Of a stretch of 64,000 nucleotides of DNA, positions 23,032 through 34,700 are shown piece by piece. The position numbers and the translations under genes are program-made. Below the pieces are notes generated by a model. The model made no database searches and was not told where the DNA came from. It worked only from the letters and a program-made list of their open reading frames with translations. Position 1 is the first letter of the stretch, and each line of letters starts with the position of its first letter. The DNA is taken from contig NC_066583.1 of NCBI RefSeq assembly GCF_024323335.1, positions 276,169,416 to 276,233,415 on the forward strand. The letters run 5' to 3'. The stretch comes from Lathyrus oleraceus. Taxonomy: Eukaryota > Streptophyta > Magnoliopsida > Fabales > Fabaceae.

Positions 23032-24480
23032 ATGGAAAGACCAAAGAGGCATACAAAGAAGTACAGCTTTAAACAGCCCGATGTAAAAGAGTTAAGGAAT
23101 CTGACATCTTATGTATTAGATCCCTTGGGTTTCAAGGCTCGCTATGGAAAGCTTCTACCTCTGCTCACTACTCAGGTTGACGAAGGGCTGATGAGTACTC
23201 TGGCTCAGTTTTATGATCCGCTGTATCATTGCTTCTCATTTCCGGACTTCCAGATGTTGCCAACCTTGGAGGAGTATTCTCATCTCATTGGGATTCCGAT
23301 TCTGGATCAAGTACCGTTCAGTGGCCTAGAGAGTATTCCGACTGCTCGAGAGATTGCCAGCTTGTTGCACATAGATGAAGATTTGATCAAAGCTAATCTG
23401 ATTACCAAAGGCGGAATTCAGGGTTTTCCTTCCGAGTTCCTCATTGCCCAAGCTACCTTTTATGGGAAGGCCATGAGTGAGGATGCCTTTGAGGCTCTGT
23501 TTGTGCTGCTCATCTATGGATTGGTGTTGTTTCCCAACTTCGACAAGTTCGTGGACATGAACGCCATTAGAATCTTCTCAGTCCTTAATCCCGTTCCGAC
23601 TTTGTTGGGCGATGCCTATGTCTCTTTGCATCTGAGGAACGCAAAGGATGGAGGAGTTATTGTCTGCTGTCTACCTCTGCTGTACAAGTGGTTTATTTCG
23701 TACTTGCCGCAGACAGTTGCTTTCAAGGAGAACAAGGGATGTCTACGGTGGTCTCAGAGACTTATGTCTCTCACCAATGATGATATCACTTGGTATGATC
23801 GCGTGTATGATACCGTCCAGATCATTGACTATTGTGGTGAATTCCCTAATGTGCCTCTTCTTGGCACATGTGGTGGGATCAACTACAATCCTATTCTCGC
23901 ACGACGTCAGCTTGGGTTCCCCCTAAAGGATAAACCTCATAACATTCTGTTAGAAGGCGTATTCTTTCAGGAGGGTAAAGATCCCCAAGGCCTGAAAGCC
24001 ATATTTGTCCGTGCATGGCGCAGTATTCACAAGAAGAGTAGGAATGAGTTGGGTCCAAAGAACTGCATTGCTTTGGAACCATACACCTCTTGGGTCAGAC
24101 ATAGAGCTGCCACTTACTTGATGCCGTATGATCATCCGAGACCTACACCGTTGGATGTGGCTGGGCCTTCAACCCTCCCTACCCAACGTGTAGAGGAGTT
24201 GAGAGAAGAAGACCTTTCACGTGCTTGGATCCGTGAAAGAGAGGAATTGCTGCAGCAGCTTAAGGAGAAGGACGCTATGATTGAGTTCCTCGAGCATCGA
24301 GTGATCGACGATCCGAATGACACTTGGACCTCTCTGCTTCCTCAGTCTTCCAGATTCTGGAAGAGGAGGTATGATCGACTTGCAAAGGAGAAAGCAGACA
24401 TGGAAGCGGCCTATGAGAGAGAGATCAAGAAGTTGTGTACTTCTCGTCTTCCAGCATCCCGAGCTTCTAGGGATCCATAG
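23032..24480 (+). CDS. Element B ORF1, plant-mobile-domain-like protein (482 aa)
   Basis: Intact frame from ATG 23032 to TAG 24480. It begins with a basic N-terminus (MERPKRHTKKYSF). Residues about 50-330 form a conserved domain also present in A and D ORF1, with motifs AQFYDP, PTLEEYS, LLIYGLVLFP and NPVPTLLGD. This resembles the plant mobile domain family by motif. Residues about 390-475 are charged and heptad-like (EREELLQQLKEKD), probably a coiled coil. I see no zinc finger or catalytic motif. ORF1 upstream of gag is an Ogre trait and its role is unknown. It is the only undamaged long ORF of element B apart from gag. Confidence 0.9.
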   Translation: MERPKRHTKKYSFKQPDVKELRNLTSYVLDPLGFKARYGKLLPLLTTQVDEGLMSTLAQFYDPLYHCFSFPDFQMLPTLEEYSHLIGIPILDQVPFSGLESIPTAREIASLLHIDEDLIKANLITKGGIQGFPSEFLIAQATFYGKAMSEDAFEALFVLLIYGLVLFPNFDKFVDMNAIRIFSVLNPVPTLLGDAYVSLHLRNAKDGGVIVCCLPLLYKWFISYLPQTVAFKENKGCLRWSQRLMSLTNDDITWYDRVYDTVQIIDYCGEFPNVPLLGTCGGINYNPILARRQLGFPLKDKPHNILLEGVFFQEGKDPQGLKAIFVRAWRSIHKKSRNELGPKNCIALEPYTSWVRHRAATYLMPYDHPRPTPLDVAGPSTLPTQRVEELREEDLSRAWIREREELLQQLKEKDAMIEFLEHRVIDDPNDTWTSLLPQSSRFWKRRYDRLAKEKADMEAAYEREIKKLCTSRLPASRASRDP

Positions 24481-24712
24481 GATGTTTATTTCCCTTTTCT
24501 CTTTGTAATGATTAAAAATGCTGTACTTCTTTGTCTTGATATATTGAATGAAATATTTTCCATAAGAAATTAAAATGCTTTAACTATTCAAAATATTGTG
24601 AATAATACCCTAAGGGTTCCTTGAAAATAAACAAAGCATCTGCACAAGCATTTCATGCATCATTTTTGCATAAGCAGGTACCCTTTGTTTCTGGTCTTCT
24701 TGTCCTAACTCT
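24481..24712 (+). other. Element B spacer between ORF1 and gag
   Basis: AT-rich spacer ending in a pyrimidine-rich run and AAG just before the conserved HRYYTR lead-in. This agrees with a possible 3' splice site in A and D, but the match in B is weaker. Confidence 0.5.
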
Positions 24713-26128
24713 TTGTTCTTCATTTATTTTGAAGACAAGCTGACTCACCGGTATTATACGCGAGTCAATTCTGCAAGAGTCATGGAGCAACTAGAACAAG
24801 AGAACAGAGAATTGAAGGAAGAGGTCGCCAGACTTGGCGCTTTGATGGAGCAACTCCTTGCTGCTCAAAATCAACCTGCTCAACCGCCTGCAACTCCTGT
24901 TCAGAGGACGGTTATTTCAGAGGTCTCCACTTCGACTGTGCCAGGCAGTGCCCCAGTGCCTAATGCTATGCCAGCCGGGTTCCCGTGGGGGATGCCTCCA
25001 GGTTTTATGCCTGATCGGCCTGCGCCAACATTTGCTCACATGCCGGGATCTAGCCCGGTCCCTGTTCCCGCTCCTCCTGTCGTGCATACCATGCCAAGGG
25101 TAGACGACACCATCTATCACTCCGAGCCGTCTGAGGGCCCGGACGTTTATGAAAAGATGGACGCCATGAACGACCAATTCCTTGAGCTGAGAAAAGAATT
25201 GAAGACTCTTCGAGGCAAAGATTTATTCGGCAAGTCTGCTGCCGAGTTGTGCCTAGATCCCGGTGTGAAGATACCGATTAAATTCAAAGTACCCGACTTT
25301 GAAAAGTATAAAGGGAACACCTGTCCACTTGCTCACCTGGTCATGTACGCCAGGAAGATGTCTACCCAGACTGATAATGATCAACTTCTGATTCATTATT
25401 TCCAAGACAGTCTGTCAGGTGCGGCGCTCAGATGGTACATGAGCTTGGACAGTGCCAACATCAGATCCTTCAATGACCTTGGCGAAGCTTTCGTCAAGCA
25501 ATATAAGTACAACGTCGATATGGCGCCTGACCGAGATCAACTCAGGTCCATGTCGCAGAAGGACAAGGAATCGTTCAAGGAGTACGCCCAGAGGTGGCGA
25601 GAGCTGGCAGCTCAAATCACTCCACCGCTCGAGGAGAAGGAAATGACCAAGATCTTTTTGAAGACTCTTGGCTCATTCTATTATGAGCGGATGGTAGCAA
25701 GCGCTCCCTCTGATTTCACCAAGATGGTGAACATGGGGATGCGTCTCGAAGAAGGTGTCCGTGAAGGACGGTTGGCGAAGGATGAGAGCTCTTCCTCTAA
25801 ACGATATGGAGCGTTTAAGAGGAAGGATGGGGAAGCACATGCTGTGCAATCCCATCCCACGCATAGAAGACCCTCTGCTCAGAGGAAGCCCGCACACCGT
25901 GCCGGTCATCAGCATCAGGTGGCTCATATAGCACCTGTCTTCAAAGACAATGCTCAGCAGCATCAGCAGTATCAGCATCAACAGCAATATCAACAGCCTC
26001 AGTATCATCAACAACCTCGTCCACAGCAACAGGCTTACCAGCCTCGTGGTAGTACAACCAATCAAGCTAACGTGAATTATGATAGGAAGAAGATCAGCTT
26101 CGATCCAATTCCTATGACATATGCATAG
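24713..26128 (+). CDS. gag: Element B Gag, ending at a premature amber stop
   Basis: The open frame starts at 24713; the ATG at 24782 (MEQLEQ) matches the gag starts of A and D and is the more likely start. Residues 24-50 are a short coiled coil. A Pro-rich linker precedes the retrotransposon Gag domain (residues about 195-340: EKYKGNTCP, YFQDSLSG, WYMSLD, FKEYAQRW). The C-terminus is rich in Gln and His. The frame ends at TAG 26126-26128 after MTYA. In D the matching residue is glutamate and the frame runs on, so this is most simply a G-to-T nonsense mutation separating gag from the knuckle and protease. Programmed readthrough is not excluded. Confidence 0.9.
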   Translation: MFFIYFEDKLTHRYYTRVNSARVMEQLEQENRELKEEVARLGALMEQLLAAQNQPAQPPATPVQRTVISEVSTSTVPGSAPVPNAMPAGFPWGMPPGFMPDRPAPTFAHMPGSSPVPVPAPPVVHTMPRVDDTIYHSEPSEGPDVYEKMDAMNDQFLELRKELKTLRGKDLFGKSAAELCLDPGVKIPIKFKVPDFEKYKGNTCPLAHLVMYARKMSTQTDNDQLLIHYFQDSLSGAALRWYMSLDSANIRSFNDLGEAFVKQYKYNVDMAPDRDQLRSMSQKDKESFKEYAQRWRELAAQITPPLEEKEMTKIFLKTLGSFYYERMVASAPSDFTKMVNMGMRLEEGVREGRLAKDESSSSKRYGAFKRKDGEAHAVQSHPTHRRPSAQRKPAHRAGHQHQVAHIAPVFKDNAQQHQQYQHQQQYQQPQYHQQPRPQQQAYQPRGSTTNQANVNYDRKKISFDPIPMTYA

Positions 26129-28093
26129 CTTTATCCTTCCTTGTTGGAAAGGAAATTGGTTTCTCCCAGGGATCCCCCTGCCATTCCTGCAAATCCACAA
26201 TGGTGGTACAAACCAGATCAACATTGTGTTTACCATTCCGGCGCTCCGGGCCACAACATTAAGAACTGTTACCCACTCAAGACTAAGGTTCAAGACCTTA
26301 TGAGATGTGGAATCTTGAGTTTTGAAGATTCAGGTCCGAATGTCACCAAGAACCCATTGCCTGCGCATGGGAAGTCTGTTAATATGGTTCAGGAATGCCT
26401 TGGGAAGTACAAGGTCAGATATGTGAGCCACATCAGGCAGTCGTTGGTTGAATTACACCGATTGCTGTGTCAGTACAGCTACTTGGAGCATAACCACGAC
26501 AAGTGCCGCGTCTGTTCGGTTAACCGCTTGGGTTGCGACCAAGTACACAGAGAGCTTCAAAAGCTGTTGGATAAGGGTACCATTGAGATTCTGCAGAATC
26601 GCAATGTTGATGAAGACGAGCCTGAAGTGAATGTGATTTCACCAGTGTTCAAGTTACCCGAGCCTGTTGTTATTCGTTATAATAGCAACAAGCCGAAGGC
26701 TTCCCCTTCCTTGATCATTAAACCTGCCGGCCCTGTGCCTTATTCATCTGATAAAGCTGTACCATTCCGATACAACCCTGTTGCTGTGCAAGATGGGGTA
26801 GAAGTGCCTTTACCTTCCACTTCCGTAACCACTGTCGCTGATGTAAGTGGCTTGACCCGAAGTGGTCGTGTGTTTTCTGCACCTGCCAAAGCTCTTGTTG
26901 CTTCTGATACTGTTGGGCGCCCGGTTGGGACCGCTGTGAATGTTCAGAATCCGGCACTTGATGTTGCCAAACCATCCTCCTCCGTACAAAAGACTCCTGT
27001 TTCTTCAGTTGGCCCGAGTGGCATTGTAGATGAAGAATCTGATGAGATGCTAAGGCTCATCAGAAAGAGTGAGTACAACGTTGTAGACCAGCTTCTACAC
27101 ACGACATCCAAGATTTCTATTCTTTCCTTGCTGTTGAATTCAGAACCCCATAGGGAGGCTCTGCAGAAAGTCTTGGATTTGGCGTATGTTGATCACGACG
27201 TCACTATTGAGCAATTTGATAGTATTGTTGCAAACATTACCGCTTGCAACACTTTGAGCTTTTGTGACGCTGATCTCCCTGAGGAGGGAAGAGACCACAA
27301 CATGGCTTTACATATCTCAATGAACTGCAAATCTGATGCAATGTCCAATGTGTTAGTGGACACTGGATCTTCTCTAAATGTATTGCCAAAATCCACACTC
27401 TCTCGATTGTCGTATCAAGGTCCTCCTATGAGGCAGAGTGGGGTTGTTGTGAAAGCATTTGATGGGTCGCGCAAGACCGTGATTGGGGAAGTTGATCTCC
27501 CAATCAAGATAGGACCAAGTGATTTCCAGGTTACCTTCCAGGTAATGGATATCCACCCATCCTATAGCTGTCTCTTAGGCAGACCATGGATTCACGAGGC
27601 TGGAGCCGTGATATCCACCCTACACCAGAAGCTGAAATTTGTCAAGAACAAGAAATTGGTTGTAGTAGGGGGAGAAAAGGCTCTCCTGGTTAGTCATCTG
27701 TCTTCTTTCTCGTACATTGACGTTGAGGATGAAGTTGGAACTCAGTTCCAAGCTTTATCTATTGATGAACCAATCGAGAAGAAGTCTCCTTCATTCACTT
27801 CCTACCGTGATGCAAAGCTGGCCATTGAATGTGGTGCAGTTGCTGGATTAGGGAAGGTGCTTGAACTTGAAGATAATAGATCCCGGGCTGGCATTGGCTA
27901 TTCATCAGGGGCATGTAATGAGCAAGGTTTGTTCACAAGTGGAGGATTCATCCATGATGATCAACCTGAGGAGGAAGCTGCTGCTATCTTAGAAGAGGAT
28001 GCAGAGGACGTGAACAATTTCGTTATTCCTGGTGGTGTCTGCCACAATTGGGTCGCTGTAGATGTTCCTACAGTCATCCATAGATCAGAGTAA
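26129..28093 (+). pseudogene. pro: Element B Gag C-terminal knuckle and aspartic protease
   Basis: Continues the gag frame after the amber stop; the first ATG inside is 26141. It holds a C-X2-H-X5-H-X4-C motif (CVYHSGAPGHNIKNC, near 26226-26270), a second cysteine cluster (CRVCSVNRLGC, near 26500-26540), a long linker, a conserved pre-protease segment (KISILSLLL) and the protease with VDTGSS near 27355-27372. The catalytic motif is intact. It ends at TAA 28091-28093, which overlaps the intron donor, so the stop is removed by splicing. It is called a pseudogene only because of the upstream TAG. Confidence 0.88.
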
Positions 28094-28362
28094 TTGTTCA
28101 CTTTGTTTAAAACCCTTCTCCCATGCCAAAAGGAGAAGTGATGACATTGTTGGCAAAGCATATATACAATGATGTTTTCATTCAATTAAATGCATTGTTA
28201 AACATTTGTTTTTCCTTTGTTTTCACTTTTTGCTTTTTGCATGAAATCAGTGATCACAAAAAAACCCATAAAAAACAAGAATAAAAACAATCTTTTTCAT
28301 CTGCATAATGGTTTGCTTGTTTAAATGCTAAAAGTTTTTCATTAACCAAAATCATTATGCAG
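28090..28362 (+). other. Element B intron between pro and pol, 273 nt
   Basis: Donor GA^GTAATT at 28090 overlaps the pro stop. Acceptor TTATGCAG^GTTG ends at 28362 and follows an AT-rich stretch. Joining 28089 to 28363 makes GAG TTG ATC and continues directly in the pol frame. Element D does the same at the equivalent place. Splicing here is established for pea Ogre; the exact sites are my reading. Confidence 0.85.
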
Positions 28363-31300
28363 GTTGATCCTAAAACCCATTGAACATAATGATCCAACGC
28401 CATCTCCCAATTTTGAATTCCCTGTATTTGAGGCAGAGGAAGATGACGTTGAGGGGATTCCTGACGAGATTACCCGTCTTCTTGAGCACGAAGAGAAGAT
28501 CATTCAGCCGCATCTCGAAGACTTGGAAACAGTGAACTTGGGGTCTGAGGATTGTGTTCGTCTGGTGAAGATTGGGGCACTTCTTGAAGGGTCTGTCAAG
28601 GAAGATTTGATCAGTTTGCTACGAGAATATTCTGATATCTTTGCTTGGTCCTATGAAGACATGTCGGGTTTAGATACAGATATTGTGTAACATTTCCTGC
28701 CTTTGAAGCCTGAGTGCGTGCCTGTGAAGCAGAAGCTCAAAAGAACTCATCCAGATATGGCAGTGAAGATCAAAGAGGAAGTTCAGAAGCAAATTGATGC
28801 GGGGTTTCTGGTGACCTCTACATATCCTCAATGGGTGGCCAATATTGTGCTTGTTCCTAAGAAGGATGGAAAAGTCCGTATGTGCGTTGATTATAGAGAT
28901 TTGAACAAAGCTAGTCCGAAAGACGATTTTCCTCTACCACACATTGACATGTTGGTAGACAATACAGCTAAATTCAAAGTCTTTTCCTTTATGGACGGAT
29001 TTTCCGGATATAATCAAATCAAGATGGCATCAGAGGTTATGGAGAAGACAACATTCATCACACCTTGGGGAACATTCTGTTATCGAGTGATGCCCTTCGG
29101 TTTGAAGAACGCCGGAGCCACGTATCAACGAGCTATGACTACCTTGTTTCATGATATGATGCACAAGGAGATAGAAGTCTATGTTGATGATATGATTGCT
29201 AAGTCCCGAACGGAAGTTGAGCATATTGAGCATTTGTTGAAGCTTTTTCAACGTTTGAGGAAGTTTAAACTTCGCCTGAATCCGAACAAATGTACATTTG
29301 GAGTCCGTTCTGGCAAGTTGTTGGGTTTTGTGGTAAGTGAAAGAGGTATTGAGGTTGATCCTGCAAAGGTCAAAGCAATACAAGAGATGCCTGCACCTAA
29401 AACTGAGAAGCAAGTCCGAGGTTTTCTTGGCCGCTTGAATTACATTTCCAGATTTATATCCCACATGACTGTCACATGTGCGTCGATATTCAAGCTCCTT
29501 CGGAAAGATCAGTCTCATGATTGGACCGAGGATTGCCAGAAAGCTTTCGACAGTATCAAAGATTATCTATCTGAACCTCCGATATTGTCTCCGCCTGTGG
29601 AAGGAAGACCTCTGATCATGTATTTGACAGTTCTTGAAGACTCGATGGGTTGTGTACTCGGTCAACAAGATGAATCAGGGAAGAAGGAATTTGCTATATA
29701 CTACCTCAGTAAGAAGTTTACCGATTGCGAGTCTTGGTACTCTATGCTTGAGAAGACGTGTTGTGCTTTAGCTTGGGCTGCTAAGCGTTTGCGCCAGTAC
29801 ATGATAAATCATACAACTTGGTTGATATCTAGAATGGATCCAATTAAGTATATCTTCGAGAAGCCTGCTTTAACCGGGAGGATTGCCCGTTGGCAAATGT
29901 TGTTGTCTGAGTATGATATTGAGTATCGAGCTCAAAAAGCTATCAAAGGTAGTATCTTGGCTGACCATTTAGCGCACCAGCCGATCGAAGATCATCAGTC
30001 TGTTCAGTATGACTTCCCCGATGAGGAAATTCTGTATTTGAAGATGAAAGATTGCGATGAGCCTACACTTGATGAAGGTCCGGAACCTGGTTCCAGATGG
30101 ACGATGGTGTTTGATGGCGCTGTTAATTAATATGGAAATGGAATTGGGGCAGTGATCATTACTCCTCAAGGTTCACACATTCCGTTTACAGCAAGGCTAA
30201 CTTTCAAATGCACGAATAATATGGCGGAGTATGAAGCCTGTATTATGGGACTTGAAGAATGCATTGATTTGAGAATCAAGTATCTTGATGTGTATGGTGA
30301 TTCGGCCCTGGTTGTTAATCAGATCAAGGGTGAATGGGAGACGAATCAACCTGGTCTCATTCCGTACAAAGATTATGCAAGGAGGATTTCAACATTCTTC
30401 ACAGAAGTTGAATTTTATCACATTCCTCGAGAGGATAATCGGATGGCAGATGCTCTTGCTACGCTGGCTTCCATGATTGTGGTCAGATGGTGGAATGATG
30501 TCCCCAATATTACTGTGATGCGCTTGGACAGACCAGCTCACATATTTGCGATTGAAGAAGTGAAAGATGACAAGCCTTGGTATTTTGATATCAAGAATTT
30601 CCTCCAGAACCAGGTCTACCCGCCTGGGGCATCTGTGAAAGATAGGAAAACTTTGAGAAGGTTGTCAGGCAATTTCGACATGGTTTTGCTCAGATGCATG
30701 GATAAACACGAAGCAAACCTATTGATGACTAAGGTCCATGAGGGTTCATTTGGTACTCATTCCAATGGACATGCCATGGCTAAGAAGATGTTGAGAGCAG
30801 GCTACTATTGGCTGACAATGGAGTCTGACTGTTGCAAGTATGTGAAGAAATGTCACAAGTGTCAAATTTACGCGGATAAGATTCATATTCCTCCGACACT
30901 TCTGAATGTGATTTCATCACCATGGCCTTTCTCTATGTGGGGAATCGACATGATCGGCATGATTGAGCCGAAAGCGTCAAACGGACACCGATTTATTCTC
31001 GTAGCAATTGATTACTTCACCAAATGGGTTGAAGCCGCTTCGTACGCGAATGTAACCAGGCAGGTGGTTGTGAAGTTTATCAAGAACCAGCTGATTTGCC
31101 GTTATGGTGTGCCAGAGAGGTCATTACTGATAATGGATCTAATCTGAATAACAAGATGATGGATGAGTTGTGCGCTGAATTCAAGATTGCACACCATAAT
31201 TCCTCTCCCTACAGACCTAAGATGAATGGGGCTGTTGAAGCTGCTAATAAAAATATCAAGAAGATTATCCAGAAGATGACTGTCACGTACAAGGATTGGC

Positions 31301-31788
31301 ATGAGATGCTGCCATTTGCTTTGCATGGATATCGTACGTCTGTACGCACTTCAACAGGGGCAACCCCTTTCTCTCTTGTTTACGGCATGGAAGTTGTTCT
31401 CCCAGTAGAGGTGGAGATCCCATCAATGAGAGTCTTGATGGAAGCCAAGTTGACTGATGCTGAATGGATTCAGAGTCGTTACGACCAATTGAATTTGATT
31501 GAAGAGAAGCGGTTAACTGCAATGTGTCATGGTCAGTTATATCAGCAGAGAATGAAGAAAGCATTCGATAAGAAGGTCAAGCCTCGTGTGTTCCGAGAAG
31601 GTGACCTCGTGCTCAAGAAAGTTTTGTCTTTCGCGCCCGATTCCAGGGGCAAGTGGACTCCAAACTACGAGGGTCCATATGTTGTTAAGAGAGCCTTTTC
31701 AGGCGGAGCTTTGATGCTTACAACAATGGATGGGGAGGATTTCACTCGTCCTGTGAATTCAGATGCAGTCAAGAGATACTTTGCCTAA
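28363..31788 (+). pseudogene. pol: Element B pol (RT, two RNase H domains, integrase), broken
   Basis: Acidic N-terminal linker (28370-28690), reverse transcriptase with an intact YVDD box (about 29180-29190), gypsy RNase H (29590-29900), second archaeal-like RNase H (30090-30480: FDGA, MAEYEA, GDSALV), integrase finger (H..H..CHKC, 30740-30860), integrase core (GIDMIG near 30950, TDNGSN near 31130, VEAANK near 31240) and a C-terminal segment. Breaks: TAA 28688-28690, TAA 30128-30130 and a 1-base loss near 31120 just before the second catalytic Asp. Compared with D, the second RNase H and integrase also lack about 14 residues near 30670. Not functional as it stands. Confidence 0.93.
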
Positions 31789-34700
31789 AAAAAAATAAAA
31801 AAATAAAAAAAAAGTATATGCAAATGAAAAAAAGAATAGCTCGCTAAGTTGAAAACCCAAAAGGGCGGCTTAGGCAAAAATGAGCGTCTCGGTGGAGAAC
31901 CCGCAAGGGTAATTTAGGCAAAAATTAGAGACTTGAAAAAAAAAGAATATTTGCATCCCGCTAGATTGAGTACCTCACCCCGGGGCAATCTAGGCAAAAA
32001 TTAGGGATTTGGCAAGTAACTGCATCCTGATAATACTTTCTGTTCCACAGCTGTCATCTCGTCAGGGGATTCTCGATTCGTCGTCAAACTGAAGCTTCGA
32101 ATACATCGAGATTCAAATTGGTAGAGAAAGGATCATTATGTTCAATGTAGCCCTCTTCCAATATATATCACTGATTTCAAATTTGTACAGATCTATGGAG
32201 TCTTGCCATTTGCAGGCTACCATTCCATCAAATCAATTTGAGCTTTTTATCCAATTATTTGCACTCTTATTTGTTTCAACTCAACAAATGTTTTGCATGT
32301 TTTAATTGATAAAATATCATTGTTTTTAAACAAATCAAATTTTGCAAAAAAAAAAAAAAAAAAAAAATTTTTAAAACAAAGTGAATATTAACAAGGTTGA
32401 AAGGATACTCAAGAATATCTCAGTGCTCTCCCAAGGGTGGCATGATCTCCAACAGGTAAGACATTTGGTTCATATTCCTGGTTTGGTTGTATCTTCTTTC
32501 TCCAGATCTTGTGGTGGGGTTGTTCCCCAGCATAGTTGCAAGCAAAGTATTGTTGAAGACTCAGTTTTCTCCAGCAGCAGATTTTCCCCAGTAGAGTTGC
32601 TTATGCAGTTGGATTCTACTTGGATGATGTTATTCTCCTTCAATGGGTTGTTCCCCGGAGTTGTTTGGAGTTACAAAGCTCTTTTTTTCTCAGTTGATGC
32701 TGAGATCCCCTGTGGATCTTCGAGATTTTCTCTTGTTCCCCAACAGATTCGTCTTGGTGGCTGTTTTGCCCGTTGTGACTTTCTGTATCCTGATTGGGTT
32801 GTTTGCTGATCCATCATTTGGAGATTTGGTTTCCTGATATCTCTGATCCTCTGCTTCTCCAGCAGTACCCGCAGATCTATGCTTTATAGCATGTAGATCT
32901 CCGCAGATTGGCTTTCCAGTTGGTTTTTCCCCTGGAATTATAATACCAGGCGTTCGATTCCTGGACCAGTTTGCGTTAGATATGTCTGTTTTGTCAGCAT
33001 TCATCAAAACATAAATCACGCATATTCATGCATATTCATAAACATTCAGATATTCATGTTGCATTTTTGCCATATATCTCTTGTTGTTTGTTTCCTTGCT
33101 TTGGTGGTGCAGATCCCTAATAGATCTCCCCTGGCAGATGTCGGGTGTTAAAATCTCTCCATATAGAGTCAGCCCCATAAGCAGAAAGTGTCTGTTGTCT
33201 GTCCTTCTGCAGTTCCCCACTGAGATATATCCTCGTGGATGACGGTTTCTTCCGTTTCCTCCCAACATATATATTGGGATGGATTTTCCTATTTGAGTTA
33301 CATCCTCATTAGGACGTGTCTTGATTCAGTCTGTCTTTTCGGATTATTCCCGAATTGGCTATTTGTCAATTGTCTTGTGCTTCCTAGTGGGTTGTTCCCC
33401 AGCGGAGTTTTTCGGGCCTCTACCCTCATACCGGTAGTTGTAAGTCCTATTTTTCCTTGCCCTTTTGATGGAATTGGTGGTTATATACCTTTATTCCGCG
33501 GCAAGAGTTTTGATTTTCTACCTAGCAATCGGTAGTTGTAAATCCTTTTTTCCTGCTCTCCAGCAGTTTGTGGTTTGTTATGAGCCCTATTTTGGTTTCC
33601 CGTGCGGATTTGTGATTTGTTCTATCCCCACGCAGAGTTGTTGGTCTTCTACCCCGTATTCGGTAGATGTAAACCCTAATTCATGGTTATTCCCACCAGA
33701 GTATGGCTATTACCCCGTATTCGGTAATTGTAAGTCCTATCTCTTTTCCCCTTACAGAGTAACCTTTGTGGTTCGTCCTGGTTGTAAGTGGATTTCTGTT
33801 GTTGTGGTTTATCCCTAACAGAGTTGGTGTCTCCCTGTGGTGATTTCTATCCCCAGTTGAGTCTGTGGTCTTCTACCCCGTATTCGGTAGTTGTAAAATC
33901 CCAAGTATTGATGTTTCTCCCCAGCGGAGTTTGTGCCTTGTGGTACAGTTGGATAATTGCCGGATGCTAGCAATTTTATCCCCATCGGGTCCCTTCACCG
34001 TTTGTCCGTGATTGCGTTCCCCGGATAGTTGATTGTCATCAATATATCCCCAGCTTGTTGTTGTAGATAATTGCTGTTTATGCAATTCGTCCCCGGATCA
34101 TTGATTCCCACCAGTGAATCCTCAGTAGATCGCCTTTCATTTACCCTTTTGTTGGTAATGTCTGTTGCTCCTTTTGATTGGTCATCATTATATACCTAGT
34201 TTGGTATCCCGATACCTTTCTTTTCGGTCGATTTATCCTTTATTAACCTAGTAACCGGTTGTGGATAATCTTCCATGCGAGTATGTTATTCACGGTCTGC
34301 CGGTAATGAATAATATATCTCATGCACTCTTCAGTCAAAGCCTTTTGTGTTTCCCTGATTGAATAAGATTCGTTATTTCCCTTTTGTGGAATCGAATATT
34401 CTTTATTGTTGGATAATTGCCGGATGCTTGCAATTTATCCCTTTGAGTTGTCTTTCGTTCACCCGGATGCTTGGTATCGATTGTCTCTCTTTTTGGTTAG
34501 TCACCTATTATATACTTCGGTATCTCTGGTGTCTTTTCCTTTCGAGTATATTATTCACGGTCTGCCGGTAATGAATAATATGTCTCATGCGCTCTTTAGT
34601 TGGAATCCTTTGTTGATTTTCCCTAGCTGAGCAAGATTCGTATTCTCTGTAGAATCGAATATCCATCCTTTAACCAGTTTGTGTTTCGGATGATGAGTGT

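Noticed and set aside
32347..32371. Poly(A) tail of a processed pseudogene
   Set aside because: The A run lies inside the element B 3' UTR with no upstream gene-like sequence and no target duplication.
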